DNA of 29,017 nucleotides from contig CAZLGG010000048.1 of NCBI GenBank assembly GCA_964559135.1, forward strand, positions 1-29,017, written 5' to 3'. Position 1 is the first letter of the stretch, and the number at the start of each line of letters is the position of its first letter. The notes beneath the pieces are model-generated. The model searched no databases, had not been told where the DNA came from, and saw nothing but the letters and a program-made list of their open reading frames with translations. Below are positions 15,684 to 23,773 of the stretch, in pieces. The translations under genes were made by a program, and so were the position numbers. The DNA comes from DRQF01 sp964559135. GTDB taxonomy: Bacteria > Planctomycetota > GCA-002687715 > DRQF01.

Positions 15684-15929
15684 TCAGCCGGCCTTGCAGG
15701 ACCCGTTGCTTTTGCAGGAGCCATTGCTCTTGCAGGAGCTCTTGGACTTGCAGTTGCCTTCGCTCTTGCAACCGCCTTCACCCTTGCAGCTGCCCTTGCC
15801 GTTGCAGCTCATCCTCTCTTCGAGCTCGTCGTCGTGATCGTCCGACTCGCAGCTGATGGCCGAACCGGCAACGATGCCGCCGACGGCGGCCAGAATCATT
15901 TTGTTGAAGTCCCGTCGTTTCAGACTCAT
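15684..15929 (-). CDS. Cys-repeat RiPP precursor, bufferin/oxazolin-like (copy 2)
   Basis: An 81-residue paralogue of the precursor at 15232. The leader MSLKRRDFNKMILAAVGG differs from the other by only a few residues and again has the twin-arginine-like RRDFNKM, ending GSAISC. After an acidic spacer (ESDDHDDELEER) the core has seven Cys: MSCNGKGSCKGEGGC, GNC, SSC, GSC and GSC, mostly six residues apart. Linkers here are KSNGS or KSEGN and not only NGK, so the two cores have diverged while the leaders stayed constant, as expected if both are recognised by one MNIO/DUF2063 pair. GGAGGA lies 7 nt before the ATG. The gene is first in the cluster. Confidence 0.85.
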   Translation of the reverse strand: MSLKRRDFNKMILAAVGGIVAGSAISCESDDHDDELEERMSCNGKGSCKGEGGCKSEGNCKSKSSCKSNGSCKSNGSCKAG

Positions 15930-16285
15930 AGAACATCCTCCGGGTATGCACTGACCCTATCCTCGATCCTCTCCTCCATGGAGATGGCAACGTTCCCATC
16001 CCGAATCCGAAGGTGCGGGGCCTGGCAACGTCCCCAGGGGCCAGGGTCTCGGGCCCCCCGGGGATCACTCGGTTTATACAACACCGACCATGCTCTAGTA
16101 AATCCCGGAATCCTTGGTCATTTTCCCCATCATCCCCGGATTGTATCCGTGTGGACCAAGAAACGGTCTTAAAAGTCGTCTCCGCGCCGGGAGCTCGCCT
16201 TGACGGGACGACGTCGGGGGGCGAAAAGTCGGGGCGTCGGCCCGTGGGCGGGATTTCCCGCCCCTTTCTTGGAGAAACTCGAGAC
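15930..16285. other. Divergent intergenic region (356 bp)
   Basis: No supported gene is seen here. It separates the RiPP cluster (minus) from the S9 peptidase gene (plus). It contains the candidate promoter at 16073-16102, GC-rich self-complementary stretches (CCCCAGGGG near 16032-16040 and GGGCCCCCCGGGG near 16051-16063) in the predicted RiPP leader, and an AT-richer segment at about 16085-16180. A GGAG at 16271-16274 precedes the S9 gene start. Confidence 0.6.
16073..16102 (-). promoter_or_regulatory. Candidate promoter of the RiPP cluster
   Basis: On the minus strand, TTTACT (16102-16097) and TATAAA (16078-16073) are 18 bp apart, matching sigma70 at 4/6 and 5/6. This would give a leader of about 135 nt before the first precursor ATG (15929), long enough for a structured 5' UTR. 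It is a sequence prediction only; related clusters elsewhere are often under copper- or ECF-sigma control. Confidence 0.4.
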
Positions 16286-18334
16286 ATGATTTCACGGATT
16301 GTCGCCCTCCTCGTTCTGATCGTGCTCCCAGCCAGCGCGCAGGAACGTCTGACTCCGGAGCTGTTGTGGAAGTTGGGACGCGTTTCCGGCGGCGACCTCG
16401 CTCCGAACGGGGAGAGTGTCCTTTTCAGCGTCCGGCGCTACGACCTGAGGGCGAACAAGGGGGACTCCGACCTGTTCGTCGTCAGCCTGAAGAGTGGAGC
16501 GGTCCGGGTGCTCACCCGTGGTCCGGCTTCCGAGGGGCAAGCGCAGTGGGTGCGGACGCCTCGGGGGCTCCGCGTCTTTTTCGTCTCGAAGCGTCCGGGA
16601 TCGAAGGCGGCTCAGGTGTACGCTCTGGACCCGGTCACCGGCGACATGATTCAGGTGACGGACGTCCCGGGCGGCGTGGGAGAATTGAAAGTCTCTTCCC
16701 AAGGAGATCGCATCGCCTACACCCATCGCGTGAAGATGCACGCGACCTTGCACGAGCTCTACCCCGACCTTCCGATGGCCGATGCGCGCCTCATCGACGG
16801 TCTCATGTATCGGCATTGGGACCATTGGAATGACGAGACGCGGAGCCACCTTTTCACGGCGGCCCTTGGAAAGGACGGTCGGGCCGGAAGGGCTGTCGAT
16901 CTGATGGAAGGGCTCGACGCGGATTGCCCGGTCCCGCCCTTTGCCGGTGCGGAACAATTCACATGGTCGCCGGACGGTGAGGAGATCGCGTTCACCGCCA
17001 AGATCGTCAATGACTGGGCCGCATCGACGGACAGCGACGTGTACGTGGTGAAGTGGGACGGCCAAGGCGAGAAGACCTGCGTGTCCACCGGCATGGATGG
17101 CTACGACAACGACCCGGTCTACTCTCCCGACGGTCGGTTCCTGGCTTGGCACTCCATGAAGACGCCGGGTTTCGAGTCCGACCGGAATCGATTGATGCTT
17201 CTCGACAGGAAGAAGGGAACCGTTCGAGAACTCACTCGCGGCCTCGATCGCACGGTCCACGAAGCGACGTGGCTGCCCGATGGGTCGGCGGTGATCGTCC
17301 GTTCGGAAGATCGTGGGACAGATCAGCTCTTCGAGATCTCGCTCGCCACGGGCGACCTCCGGCGGATCACATCCGGAGACTACAACTGGTCCCTCCGGGA
17401 TATCTCCGCCGACGGCAAGACCCTGATCGTCGCGCGGCAGAACATGATTCGACCCTGGGAACTCGGCCGCATGGCACGAGACGACGGCTCCTGGACGGCT
17501 CTTACGGATGTGAACAAAGATGTCTATGCCCACCTCGAGTTGCCTTCGGTGAAGGCGCGCTGGACGCGGGCGACGGATGGGAAGTCCATCCATTCATGGG
17601 TCATCTATCCGCCGGGATTCGATCCCAACAGGCGCTATCCGACCATCGTCTACTGCCAGGGAGGCCCTCAGGGGCAGATCGGGCAATGGTTCAGCTATCG
17701 CTGGAATTTCCATCTCATGGCGGCGCAGGGTTACGTCGTTCTTGCCGTGAATCGTCGCGGGCTTCCCGGTTTCGGGCGGGCGTGGAACGATGAAATCTCC
17801 AAGGACTGGGGTGGACAGGCGATGCAGGACATCCTGGCCGCCACCGACGCGATGATGCTGGAGCCCTACGTGGACGCTCACCGCATGGGTGCCGTGGGGG
17901 CGAGCTTCGGAGGGTACACCGTCTACTGGCTCATGGGCCATCATGAGAATCGTTTCCAATGCATGATCGCCCACGACGGCGTGTTCAATCTCGCCTCCAT
18001 GTACGGAAGCACCGAGGAACTCTTCTTCGTGAACCACGACCTCGACGGTCCCTATTGGAAGAGCAAGGAGGCCCAGGCTGCCTTCGACCGGTTCTCCCCT
18101 CACCGCTACGTGGCGAATTGGAAGACCCCTCTTCTGATCTTCCACGGTGGCAAGGATTATCGCGTTCCGGACACCCAGGGTTTGGAGGCCTTCACGGCGG
18201 CTCAGGTCAAGGGGATTCCGTCTCGCCTGGTCTACTTCCCCAACGAGGGGCACTGGGTCCTCTCGCCCCAGAACGGGGTTCTCTGGCACCGGGTATTCTT
18301 CGACTGGCTGGGGCGTTGGCTGGGCGAGCGTTGA
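16286..18334 (+). CDS. S9 family peptidase (prolyl oligopeptidase / acylaminoacyl-peptidase type), secreted
   Basis: A 682-residue exported serine peptidase. The signal peptide is MISRIVALLVLIVLPASAQ, so I take ATG 16286 although the frame is open from 16013; GGAG lies 11 nt upstream. An N-terminal beta-propeller (WSPDGEEIAFTAK, YSPDGRFLAW, WLPDGSAVIV, SADGKTLIV) is followed by an alpha/beta-hydrolase domain with TIVYCQGGPQGQ (oxyanion region), NRRGLPGFGRAW, GASFGGY (Ser about 540), HGGKDYRVP (Asp about 624) and NEGHWV (His about 656). This pattern fits the S9C/DPP5-like group, which removes dipeptides or acylated residues. It is distinct from the DPP-IV-type peptidase at 5506. It is convergent with the sigma factor gene, with 6 bp between their stops. 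Confidence 0.92.
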   Translation: MISRIVALLVLIVLPASAQERLTPELLWKLGRVSGGDLAPNGESVLFSVRRYDLRANKGDSDLFVVSLKSGAVRVLTRGPASEGQAQWVRTPRGLRVFFVSKRPGSKAAQVYALDPVTGDMIQVTDVPGGVGELKVSSQGDRIAYTHRVKMHATLHELYPDLPMADARLIDGLMYRHWDHWNDETRSHLFTAALGKDGRAGRAVDLMEGLDADCPVPPFAGAEQFTWSPDGEEIAFTAKIVNDWAASTDSDVYVVKWDGQGEKTCVSTGMDGYDNDPVYSPDGRFLAWHSMKTPGFESDRNRLMLLDRKKGTVRELTRGLDRTVHEATWLPDGSAVIVRSEDRGTDQLFEISLATGDLRRITSGDYNWSLRDISADGKTLIVARQNMIRPWELGRMARDDGSWTALTDVNKDVYAHLELPSVKARWTRATDGKSIHSWVIYPPGFDPNRRYPTIVYCQGGPQGQIGQWFSYRWNFHLMAAQGYVVLAVNRRGLPGFGRAWNDEISKDWGGQAMQDILAATDAMMLEPYVDAHRMGAVGASFGGYTVYWLMGHHENRFQCMIAHDGVFNLASMYGSTEELFFVNHDLDGPYWKSKEAQAAFDRFSPHRYVANWKTPLLIFHGGKDYRVPDTQGLEAFTAAQVKGIPSRLVYFPNEGHWVLSPQNGVLWHRVFFDWLGRWLGER

Positions 18335-18340
18335 GCGGGC

Positions 18341-18874
18341 TCACCCCTTGCGGAAGGCCCGGCGCAGCTTGTCCATGCACCGTCCCCGCGTCGGCCCGAT
18401 GGAGCCCATGGCGAGATCGAGCGTTCGACTGATCTCCTCGTAACTCGTTTTCTCGGGCCCGTAGAGCATCAGGAGGAGACGACGGCACCGCTCTCCGATC
18501 AGCTCCAGGGCTTCAGCGAGATGCTGACGGTTTTCGATGCGGACGAGGACATCCTCGACCTCCTCCTCGACGAGGGGCTCGTCCCGGCGCTCATCCAGGG
18601 AGTCGGTCCCCTCCGAACGTCGTTTCGTCCTCAGTCGGACCGCCGCCCGGCGCGCGGTGGTGGCGATCCATCCCTTGAGCGCTCTGGGCTCCTGAATGGA
18701 ATCCAGGTGGGTGACCAGAGCCAGAAAAGTCTCCTGGAGCACTTCCTCGGCGTCGGTGGGGCCCAGGCCGGCATGGCGTGCCAGATAAAGGACGAGGCCG
18801 CCGTGACGGTCGAGAAGAGCCTCCCAGGCCTCCTCGTCTCCCGTTCGACACCGTTCCAAGAGGTCCCGATCCAT
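18341..18874 (-). CDS. ECF-type RNA polymerase sigma factor
   Basis: A 177-residue sigma70-family protein of ECF size. Region 2: HGGLVLYLARHAGLGPTDAEEVLQETFLALV and ALKGWIATTARRAAVR, the -10-binding part. After a variable linker (RRSEGTDSLDERRDEPLVEEE), region 4: ALELIGERCRRLLLMLYGPE followed by the helix-turn-helix SYEEISRTLDLAMGSIGPTR and RCMDKLRRAF. The ATG at 18872-18874 is taken; upstream in-frame GTG (18892) is also possible, as GTGGAG occurs there. It is divergent from the small regulator-like gene at 18999, 124 bp away, next to the TPR-CHAT protease. This placement suggests that it controls the 18999-24190 genes, possibly including its own divergent promoter. Confidence 0.92.
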   Translation of the reverse strand: MDRDLLERCRTGDEEAWEALLDRHGGLVLYLARHAGLGPTDAEEVLQETFLALVTHLDSIQEPRALKGWIATTARRAAVRLRTKRRSEGTDSLDERRDEPLVEEEVEDVLVRIENRQHLAEALELIGERCRRLLLMLYGPEKTSYEEISRTLDLAMGSIGPTRGRCMDKLRRAFRKG

Positions 18875-18998
18875 GTGCGCTTGATTCTCCACGGCGCAGG
18901 ATCTTAGCAGGAGTTTCGGGAATCCTCGTATCATGGGGGGAAACCGGGCCTCTGGAATGATGAGGCCGAATGGTCGGTCCCTTCGAAAAGGTGGCACC

Positions 18999-19619
18999 AT
19001 GGACAGCAGCAAAGAGGTGGAGCGGGTTCTCGATCTGATCGAAGGACGCTTGGACGAGGCCCCGGCCCGCGATCTCGAACACGATCTGAGAGCCGATCCT
19101 CGGCTCGCCGCCCTTCGCGAGGAGTTGGAGAACGTGATTCTCCTCCTCGGGATGGAAGAGATACCCGCCGTGCCCGCGGCGACCAAGAAGGCCCTGGCTC
19201 GCCGCCTGGCTGACGAAGTTGCCATCCCCAAAGCCGAGGATCTGGAGGAATGGTTCCGCCTTTGTCATGACTCCAGCAAGGAGCCGGCTCCCGCCGGTGT
19301 GCGACGGATGGGAGGCGGTGTTCGCATGCTGGCCTTCAAGGACAGGGACGGCCGGCTGGACATCGAATTGTCCTGGGCGCCGGGCCCCCAGGGAGAGCCG
19401 GGCGTGTTGAAGGGACAGGTGCTGAAGGCCGCCGGGGGAGAGGATCTCGGGCGATGGGAGATCAAGCTGGTCCCCGCTGGTGAGCCGGCGCGGGTGAGAG
19501 TTCTCGATTCCGACGGTTTTTTCGTCTTCGAGCACGTACCCCAGGGGGTACCCCTCGCTCTGTCTCTCGTGGACCCGGCCACCGGTGAGGAACGCCGCTT
19601 GCCCACTCTCGATTTCTGA
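18999..19619 (+). CDS. Putative anti-sigma-like or sigma-linked regulatory protein
   Basis: A 206-residue protein of no recognised family. The N-terminal 60 residues (VERVLDLIEGRLDEAPARDLEHDLRADPRLAAL) resemble the helical N terminus of anti-sigma factors but lack the zinc-binding HxxxCxxC. The C-terminal part (110-206) is beta-rich: GVRMLAFKDRDGRLDIELSW, VLKGQVLKAAGGE, RVRVLDSDGFFVFEHVP and LALSLVDPATGEERRL, like a small beta-sandwich such as a carboxypeptidase-regulatory domain. No transmembrane segment is seen. ATG 18999 with AAAAGGTGG in front is chosen over the upstream in-frame ATG at 18933. It is divergent from the ECF sigma gene and only 13 bp before the CHAT gene, so I infer a role in controlling the sigma factor or CHAT protein. 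Confidence 0.7.
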   Translation: MDSSKEVERVLDLIEGRLDEAPARDLEHDLRADPRLAALREELENVILLLGMEEIPAVPAATKKALARRLADEVAIPKAEDLEEWFRLCHDSSKEPAPAGVRRMGGGVRMLAFKDRDGRLDIELSWAPGPQGEPGVLKGQVLKAAGGEDLGRWEIKLVPAGEPARVRVLDSDGFFVFEHVPQGVPLALSLVDPATGEERRLPTLDF

Positions 19620-19632
19620 AACGACACGGCTC

Positions 19633-22347
19633 ATGATCGACGAAGCCCTCCACGCCTGGCTGAACGATGATTCGCTCGGGGCCGAGGATGAAGTCGTTGC
19701 GCGCTTGAGCGCCCTGCCCGCGGAGGCGACCCTGCCGGCGATCAAGGAGCGCTTGGATGACGCGCTCACGGTGTCCGTCGCGGATGCGGAAAAACTGGCC
19801 CGTTTGGCCGTGGCCCTCGTCGACGACGCGTCCCCGCCGAATCTCCGCGCTCTCGCGGTCCGCTGCCGTGCCCAGGTCCTGCACATACGCGGGGAGTACG
19901 GCCTCGCGGCCGACGCCTACGCGGAAGCGGTGGCGCTCCACGAGGAGGCCGACGAAGTGGAACAGGCCGCGCAGGTGAGGAAGACGCGGATCGATCCCCT
20001 CATGTACTTGGGGCGCATCGAAGAAGCGGAAGCCGAGGGGGAGCGCGCCCGCGAGGTCTTCGAGCAGTGTGGTGATCGACGTCGTCTGGCGGAGCTGAAC
20101 GTCAATCTCGGCAATCTCTACCTCCGCGAAGGACGGCCGGCGGAGGCTCGGAACGCGTACACGGCGGCGCTGAAGGGCATCCCGGAGGCGGAAAAGACTC
20201 TGCGGGGCGTCGCGGCGCTCAACTTGGGAAACGCCATGGTCGCAACTTTGGATTTCCAGGCGGCGGAGCGCGCCTTCGACGACGCGGCGCGGCTCTTCGA
20301 GGAGGAGGCTCGCGATGCGCTCCTCGCGGAAGCCCTCTATGCGGGCGTCTATCTGGATCTCGAACGAGGTCGCCACCGGGAGTTGCTTTCCCGTGCGGAT
20401 CGCGCCCGGGCCGCCTACGCCTCCCAGCGACACCGACGGGGCGAGGCCCTTTGCCTGCAGGCCCGAGGACGCAGCCTTTTGGCCCAAGGACTTCCCGGCC
20501 CGGCCCTCTCGGCGCTGGAAGAATCGGATGCCTTGTTCGACGAGCTCGGAGTCGCTTCCGAGCGAGGTCGGGGCGGCGTCCTCGCCGCGGAGGCCTATCG
20601 TCGCCTCGGGCGTCCGGGTTCGGCGTCCCGCGCCCTCGAGACGGCGCGCGAGCATTTCGAATCCGACGGCAACGACGTCCTGGCCGAATTCGTTCGTGTC
20701 CTCGCCTTGGAGAAGGCTTCGCCCACGGATGAAAGCGTGGAACCGGCGCTCCGGAGAAGTCTTGCCCTGTTCGACGAGCGGGGCGTTCGTCGGGAAGCGG
20801 CGCGGGTCTCGCTGGCTTTGGGGGAGCGCGCGCGACGGACCGGCCGTCTGGACGCGGCCTCGACGCACCTGGACGCGGCCCGGCGGAGGATGACGTCCGT
20901 TCCCGATCCCGTCTTTCGCCTCGAGTCCTGCAGGCTGGAGGCCGATCTTTGCCGGGCCGCCGGCGATCCCCGGGGCGAGCGGGCCGCCCTGGAGGCGGCG
21001 ATGGAGGACATCGAGATCCTGGTAGCCCTCGCGGGCGCCCATGATCTTGCTCTGGGCGTCGCCCGCGATACGGCCGACGTCCCACGACGCCTGGCGCATC
21101 TCCACGCCGCCTCGGGGGATTTCCGTGAGGCTCTGCGCCTGGCTCTGGCCGCTCGCCGTGCCCGCGGCGGCGGGGGCGCGGATGTGGCGGAACCTCGGCG
21201 TCGCGCCCTCCTGGAGGATTTGCAGGCTCTCTACCGGGCCCAGATCGACCGCGATCGCTCGGGCTCACCGCCCGATCCGGCCGTGATCGCCCGGATTGCG
21301 GACCTGGAGGAGAGACTTCGCGAGATGCTTCGAGGGCGAACCGCGGGGGCGCTCACCTCCGAGGCTCACCGCGTTCCGGTCCTCGATCCTTGGCCCCCGA
21401 AGACGGGACTGTTGGTCTACCTGTTCACCGACGCGGGGGCCTGGGCGCTCGTCGCTCGAAAGCCCGGCGAGGTGCTGGGAATCCCCCTTCCCGATGCGGC
21501 GGAACGTTCTCATTGGGGACAGCGTCTCCTCTGGGAGATGGAGCGACGAGCCGATCGGCGGCCGGGAGCCTCCGGAGAAGCGCCGGAAGCGATCGAAGGC
21601 TTGGCGCACGCGCTCCTCGAGCCGATTCTCCCCGTCATCGAGGGTTTGGATCGCCTGGTTCTGGTGACGGATGCCGCCACCGACTCCTGGCCCCTGGAGG
21701 CCTTGCCCTTGGGAGACGTCCCCTGGGGCGAGACCATGGAATTGGTGCATTGCACGGGAAGGTTGGACGATTTCGCGCCGGAAGAGGCGCCGATTTCTCC
21801 CGACGGCCCTGTCCTGCTGGCGGGCGGAGGGGACACGGTGGCTCCCGAGATGGGGCGAGAACTCGATGATCTCGAACGGGTCTGGGGGGATCGATCTCGA
21901 CGCGTCGAGCTGGGTGGGGTGCCGGAGGCGCTTTCGAGTGGGAGTGCCTTGGCCCATCTGGCGGCGCACGGCTTCCTTCGGCTCGACGCTCCCGAGTTCG
22001 GGGGGTTGGTGCACGGGGCCGACGTGCTCCATTTCCACAGTTTCACGTCTCGCCCCATCGACTGCCCCCTGGTCGTCCTATCCGGTTGTCAAAGCGCGCT
22101 TTCCGATGCCCGCTTCGACGGGGCGGCTCCGGGTCTCGCGGGCGCTTTGCTGGAAGGCGGGGCCCGACGGGTCTTGACGAGCCTGTGGCCCGTGGCCGAC
22201 GGCGCCGCCCGCCATTTCATGCGGTGTTTTCACGGGGCGCTGAAGGAGGGTAAGACGCCCTCCGCGGCCCGTCGTGTCGCTTCACAACAATTGCGCGAGG
22301 CCCGGTATCCCCTCAGTGACTGGGCCCCCTGGGTTCTGAAAGGATGA
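19633..22347 (+). CDS. TPR-CHAT caspase-like protease
   Basis: A 904-residue protein. About residues 1-560 are Ala/Glu/Arg-rich helical repeats of TPR type, for example ALAVRCRAQVLHIRGEYGLA, AELNVNLGNLYLREGRPAEA, AALNLGNAMVATLDFQAAE and SLALGERARRTGRLDAAS. The last 300 form a CHAT (caspase HetF-associated with TPRs) protease domain: LVYLFTDAGAWALV, VLVTDAATDSWPLEALPLG, then LAHLAAHGF (catalytic His about 779), VVLSGCQSA (catalytic Cys about 819), GLAGALLEGGARRVLTSLWP and SDWAPWVLKG. Both catalytic residues are present, so it should be an active cysteine peptidase once the TPR part senses a ligand or partner. It follows the regulator gene by 13 bp and precedes a subtilase gene, so it probably acts in a common signalling or defence-like circuit. 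The gene may also start at the GTG 19585. Confidence 0.9.
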   Translation: MIDEALHAWLNDDSLGAEDEVVARLSALPAEATLPAIKERLDDALTVSVADAEKLARLAVALVDDASPPNLRALAVRCRAQVLHIRGEYGLAADAYAEAVALHEEADEVEQAAQVRKTRIDPLMYLGRIEEAEAEGERAREVFEQCGDRRRLAELNVNLGNLYLREGRPAEARNAYTAALKGIPEAEKTLRGVAALNLGNAMVATLDFQAAERAFDDAARLFEEEARDALLAEALYAGVYLDLERGRHRELLSRADRARAAYASQRHRRGEALCLQARGRSLLAQGLPGPALSALEESDALFDELGVASERGRGGVLAAEAYRRLGRPGSASRALETAREHFESDGNDVLAEFVRVLALEKASPTDESVEPALRRSLALFDERGVRREAARVSLALGERARRTGRLDAASTHLDAARRRMTSVPDPVFRLESCRLEADLCRAAGDPRGERAALEAAMEDIEILVALAGAHDLALGVARDTADVPRRLAHLHAASGDFREALRLALAARRARGGGGADVAEPRRRALLEDLQALYRAQIDRDRSGSPPDPAVIARIADLEERLREMLRGRTAGALTSEAHRVPVLDPWPPKTGLLVYLFTDAGAWALVARKPGEVLGIPLPDAAERSHWGQRLLWEMERRADRRPGASGEAPEAIEGLAHALLEPILPVIEGLDRLVLVTDAATDSWPLEALPLGDVPWGETMELVHCTGRLDDFAPEEAPISPDGPVLLAGGGDTVAPEMGRELDDLERVWGDRSRRVELGGVPEALSSGSALAHLAAHGFLRLDAPEFGGLVHGADVLHFHSFTSRPIDCPLVVLSGCQSALSDARFDGAAPGLAGALLEGGARRVLTSLWPVADGAARHFMRCFHGALKEGKTPSAARRVASQQLREARYPLSDWAPWVLKG

Positions 22348-22459
22348 AGATATGACTTCCCATGTGGGTTTCCACTCCGTGGCGATCGGCACTCCCTTGA
22401 CGACGGGGGATGGATTCGTCTACGATGCCCGAGCGCCAAAGCTCTCACGGAGAATCCAG

Positions 22460-23716
22460 ATGTCTCGAATTCGCCACGGTTGGCTGCCGGCGGCTCTTTT
22501 GCTGCTGGCGTCTTCAGTTTGGGCGCAGGGCCCCGACGTCTATCTCTCCACTCAGCCCAATCGTCTCATCATGTCGGCCCGTGCCATGGGGCTCCGCGTC
22601 GAAGCCGTCCTTCCGGAGATTGGAGCGGTCTGCATTTCGGGAGCAGTTCCCAAGATGAATGGATTCCGCCGCATCTGGCGCCGCCAGAGCTCCACGATGG
22701 GGTTGGAGGGGCTGAAGGCCGTTCATTCCGAACGCCTCTCCGGTCCGTCGTCCGTGCCGGTGATCAATCCCTCGTCCGGTCCCACCGTGATCCAGAGCAG
22801 CTTGGGATTCACCACCGTGCAGCAGTTCCTCGCGGGGCTCATGGTGCCGGTGAACGTGCAGTTGACCCCTGTGACCGTGGCGGTCCTGGACAGCGGCGTC
22901 GACCTGCAGCACGCGGATCTCCAGGGGCGCATCAGCCCGGCGAGTCGCGACTTCGTCCAGCCCGGCACACCGCCTTCCGACACGGCCAACGGCATCGATG
23001 ACGATGGTGACGGCGTCACGGACCGGGCGTTCGGTCACGGGACCCATCTGGCCGGATTGGTGGCTCTCGCCAACCCCGTGGCGGACATCCTGGTCTGTCG
23101 GGTCGTCGATGACGAAGGTCTGGGCGAGAGTGTCCCCTTGGCGCAGGCCATCATCTATGCGACCAACCAGGGCGCGCGGATCATCAACCTGAGCCTGTCC
23201 CTCCCTCAGCCCTCCCAGGTGGTCGCGGAGGCCATCCACTACGCCCATGACAACGGGGTGATGATCTTCACGTCCGCCGGCAACGGCAGTCAGGCCATCC
23301 AGCAGTTTCCGACGGGTCAGGACGGCGTGTTCACCATCGGCGCCACGGACCCCGGGCCCGGCAACACCCAACCCTTCTTCGGCCCCATTGCGGGGGAGAC
23401 GATCGCACCGTTCACCAACTGGGGTTTCACGGATTTCTCCGTCTTCGGAGTCGACGTCCCGAGCCTCTATCCCGGCAACCAGTACGCCTACTGGAGCGGG
23501 ACATCCATGGCGACGGCCCTCGTGTCGGCGACGGCATCCCTCGTTCTCAGCATCGATCCCAACCTCGACGACCACGACGTGAAGGATCTGCTCAAGGACC
23601 CCGCCGTGGAGATCAACAACCTCCCCGCCGTTTACGGCGAGGACCCCTTGGGCGAAGGTCGGATCGATCTCGCGACCACCATCCTCTACACCGTATTCCC
23701 CTCACTGATTCCCTAA
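22460..23716 (+). CDS. Secreted subtilisin-family (S8) serine protease
   Basis: A 418-residue exported protease. The signal peptide ends LLLLASSVWAQG (residue about 24); ATG 22460 with GGAG 7 nt upstream is used, although the frame is open from 22352. After a propeptide-like region (25-130) the catalytic triad is clear: AVLDSGVDLQHADL (Asp about 144), FGHGTHLAGL (His about 193) and SGTSMATALVSATA (Ser about 349), with oxyanion-region SAGNGSQ. An insertion PSDTANGIDDDGDGVTDRAF resembles a calcium-binding Asp-rich loop. The domain is followed by DPNLDDHDVKDLLKDPAV. It lies 112 bp after the TPR-CHAT gene and probably shares its regulation. Substrate unknown. Confidence 0.9.
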   Translation: MSRIRHGWLPAALLLLASSVWAQGPDVYLSTQPNRLIMSARAMGLRVEAVLPEIGAVCISGAVPKMNGFRRIWRRQSSTMGLEGLKAVHSERLSGPSSVPVINPSSGPTVIQSSLGFTTVQQFLAGLMVPVNVQLTPVTVAVLDSGVDLQHADLQGRISPASRDFVQPGTPPSDTANGIDDDGDGVTDRAFGHGTHLAGLVALANPVADILVCRVVDDEGLGESVPLAQAIIYATNQGARIINLSLSLPQPSQVVAEAIHYAHDNGVMIFTSAGNGSQAIQQFPTGQDGVFTIGATDPGPGNTQPFFGPIAGETIAPFTNWGFTDFSVFGVDVPSLYPGNQYAYWSGTSMATALVSATASLVLSIDPNLDDHDVKDLLKDPAVEINNLPAVYGEDPLGEGRIDLATTILYTVFPSLIP

Positions 23717-23721
23717 GACAC

Positions 23722-23749
23722 CGACGGCGACCCCGTCCCCGGGCCGTCG
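23722..23749 (+). promoter_or_regulatory. Stem-loop after the subtilase gene
   Basis: CGACGGC (23722-23728) and GCCGTCG (23743-23749) pair over 7 bp with a GC-rich loop. It begins 5 bp after the stop and has no T-run, so it may be an mRNA-end stabiliser and not a full terminator. The next gene starts at 23774. Confidence 0.45.
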
Positions 23750-23773
23750 CCTCCATAGAAGAGGAGTGAAACT

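Noticed and set aside
15254..15815. CRISPR-like direct repeats
   Set aside because: The repeats are 18/36 bp without spacers, lie inside ORFs with leaders and ribosome-binding sites, and encode Cys hexads of RiPP precursors.
15236..15856. Plus-strand ORF with LPLQLPLPLQ repeats
   Set aside because: It is the antisense reading of the Cys-repeat precursors; the minus frames have leaders, ribosome-binding sites and matching enzymes.
16292..17593. Open frame of 433 codons on the minus strand
   Set aside because: Antisense to the S9 peptidase gene, whose propeller and hydrolase motifs are clear; no motifs here.
19462..21105. Open frame of 547 codons on the minus strand
   Set aside because: Antisense to the TPR-CHAT gene, with no recognisable domain; a GC-driven shadow frame.
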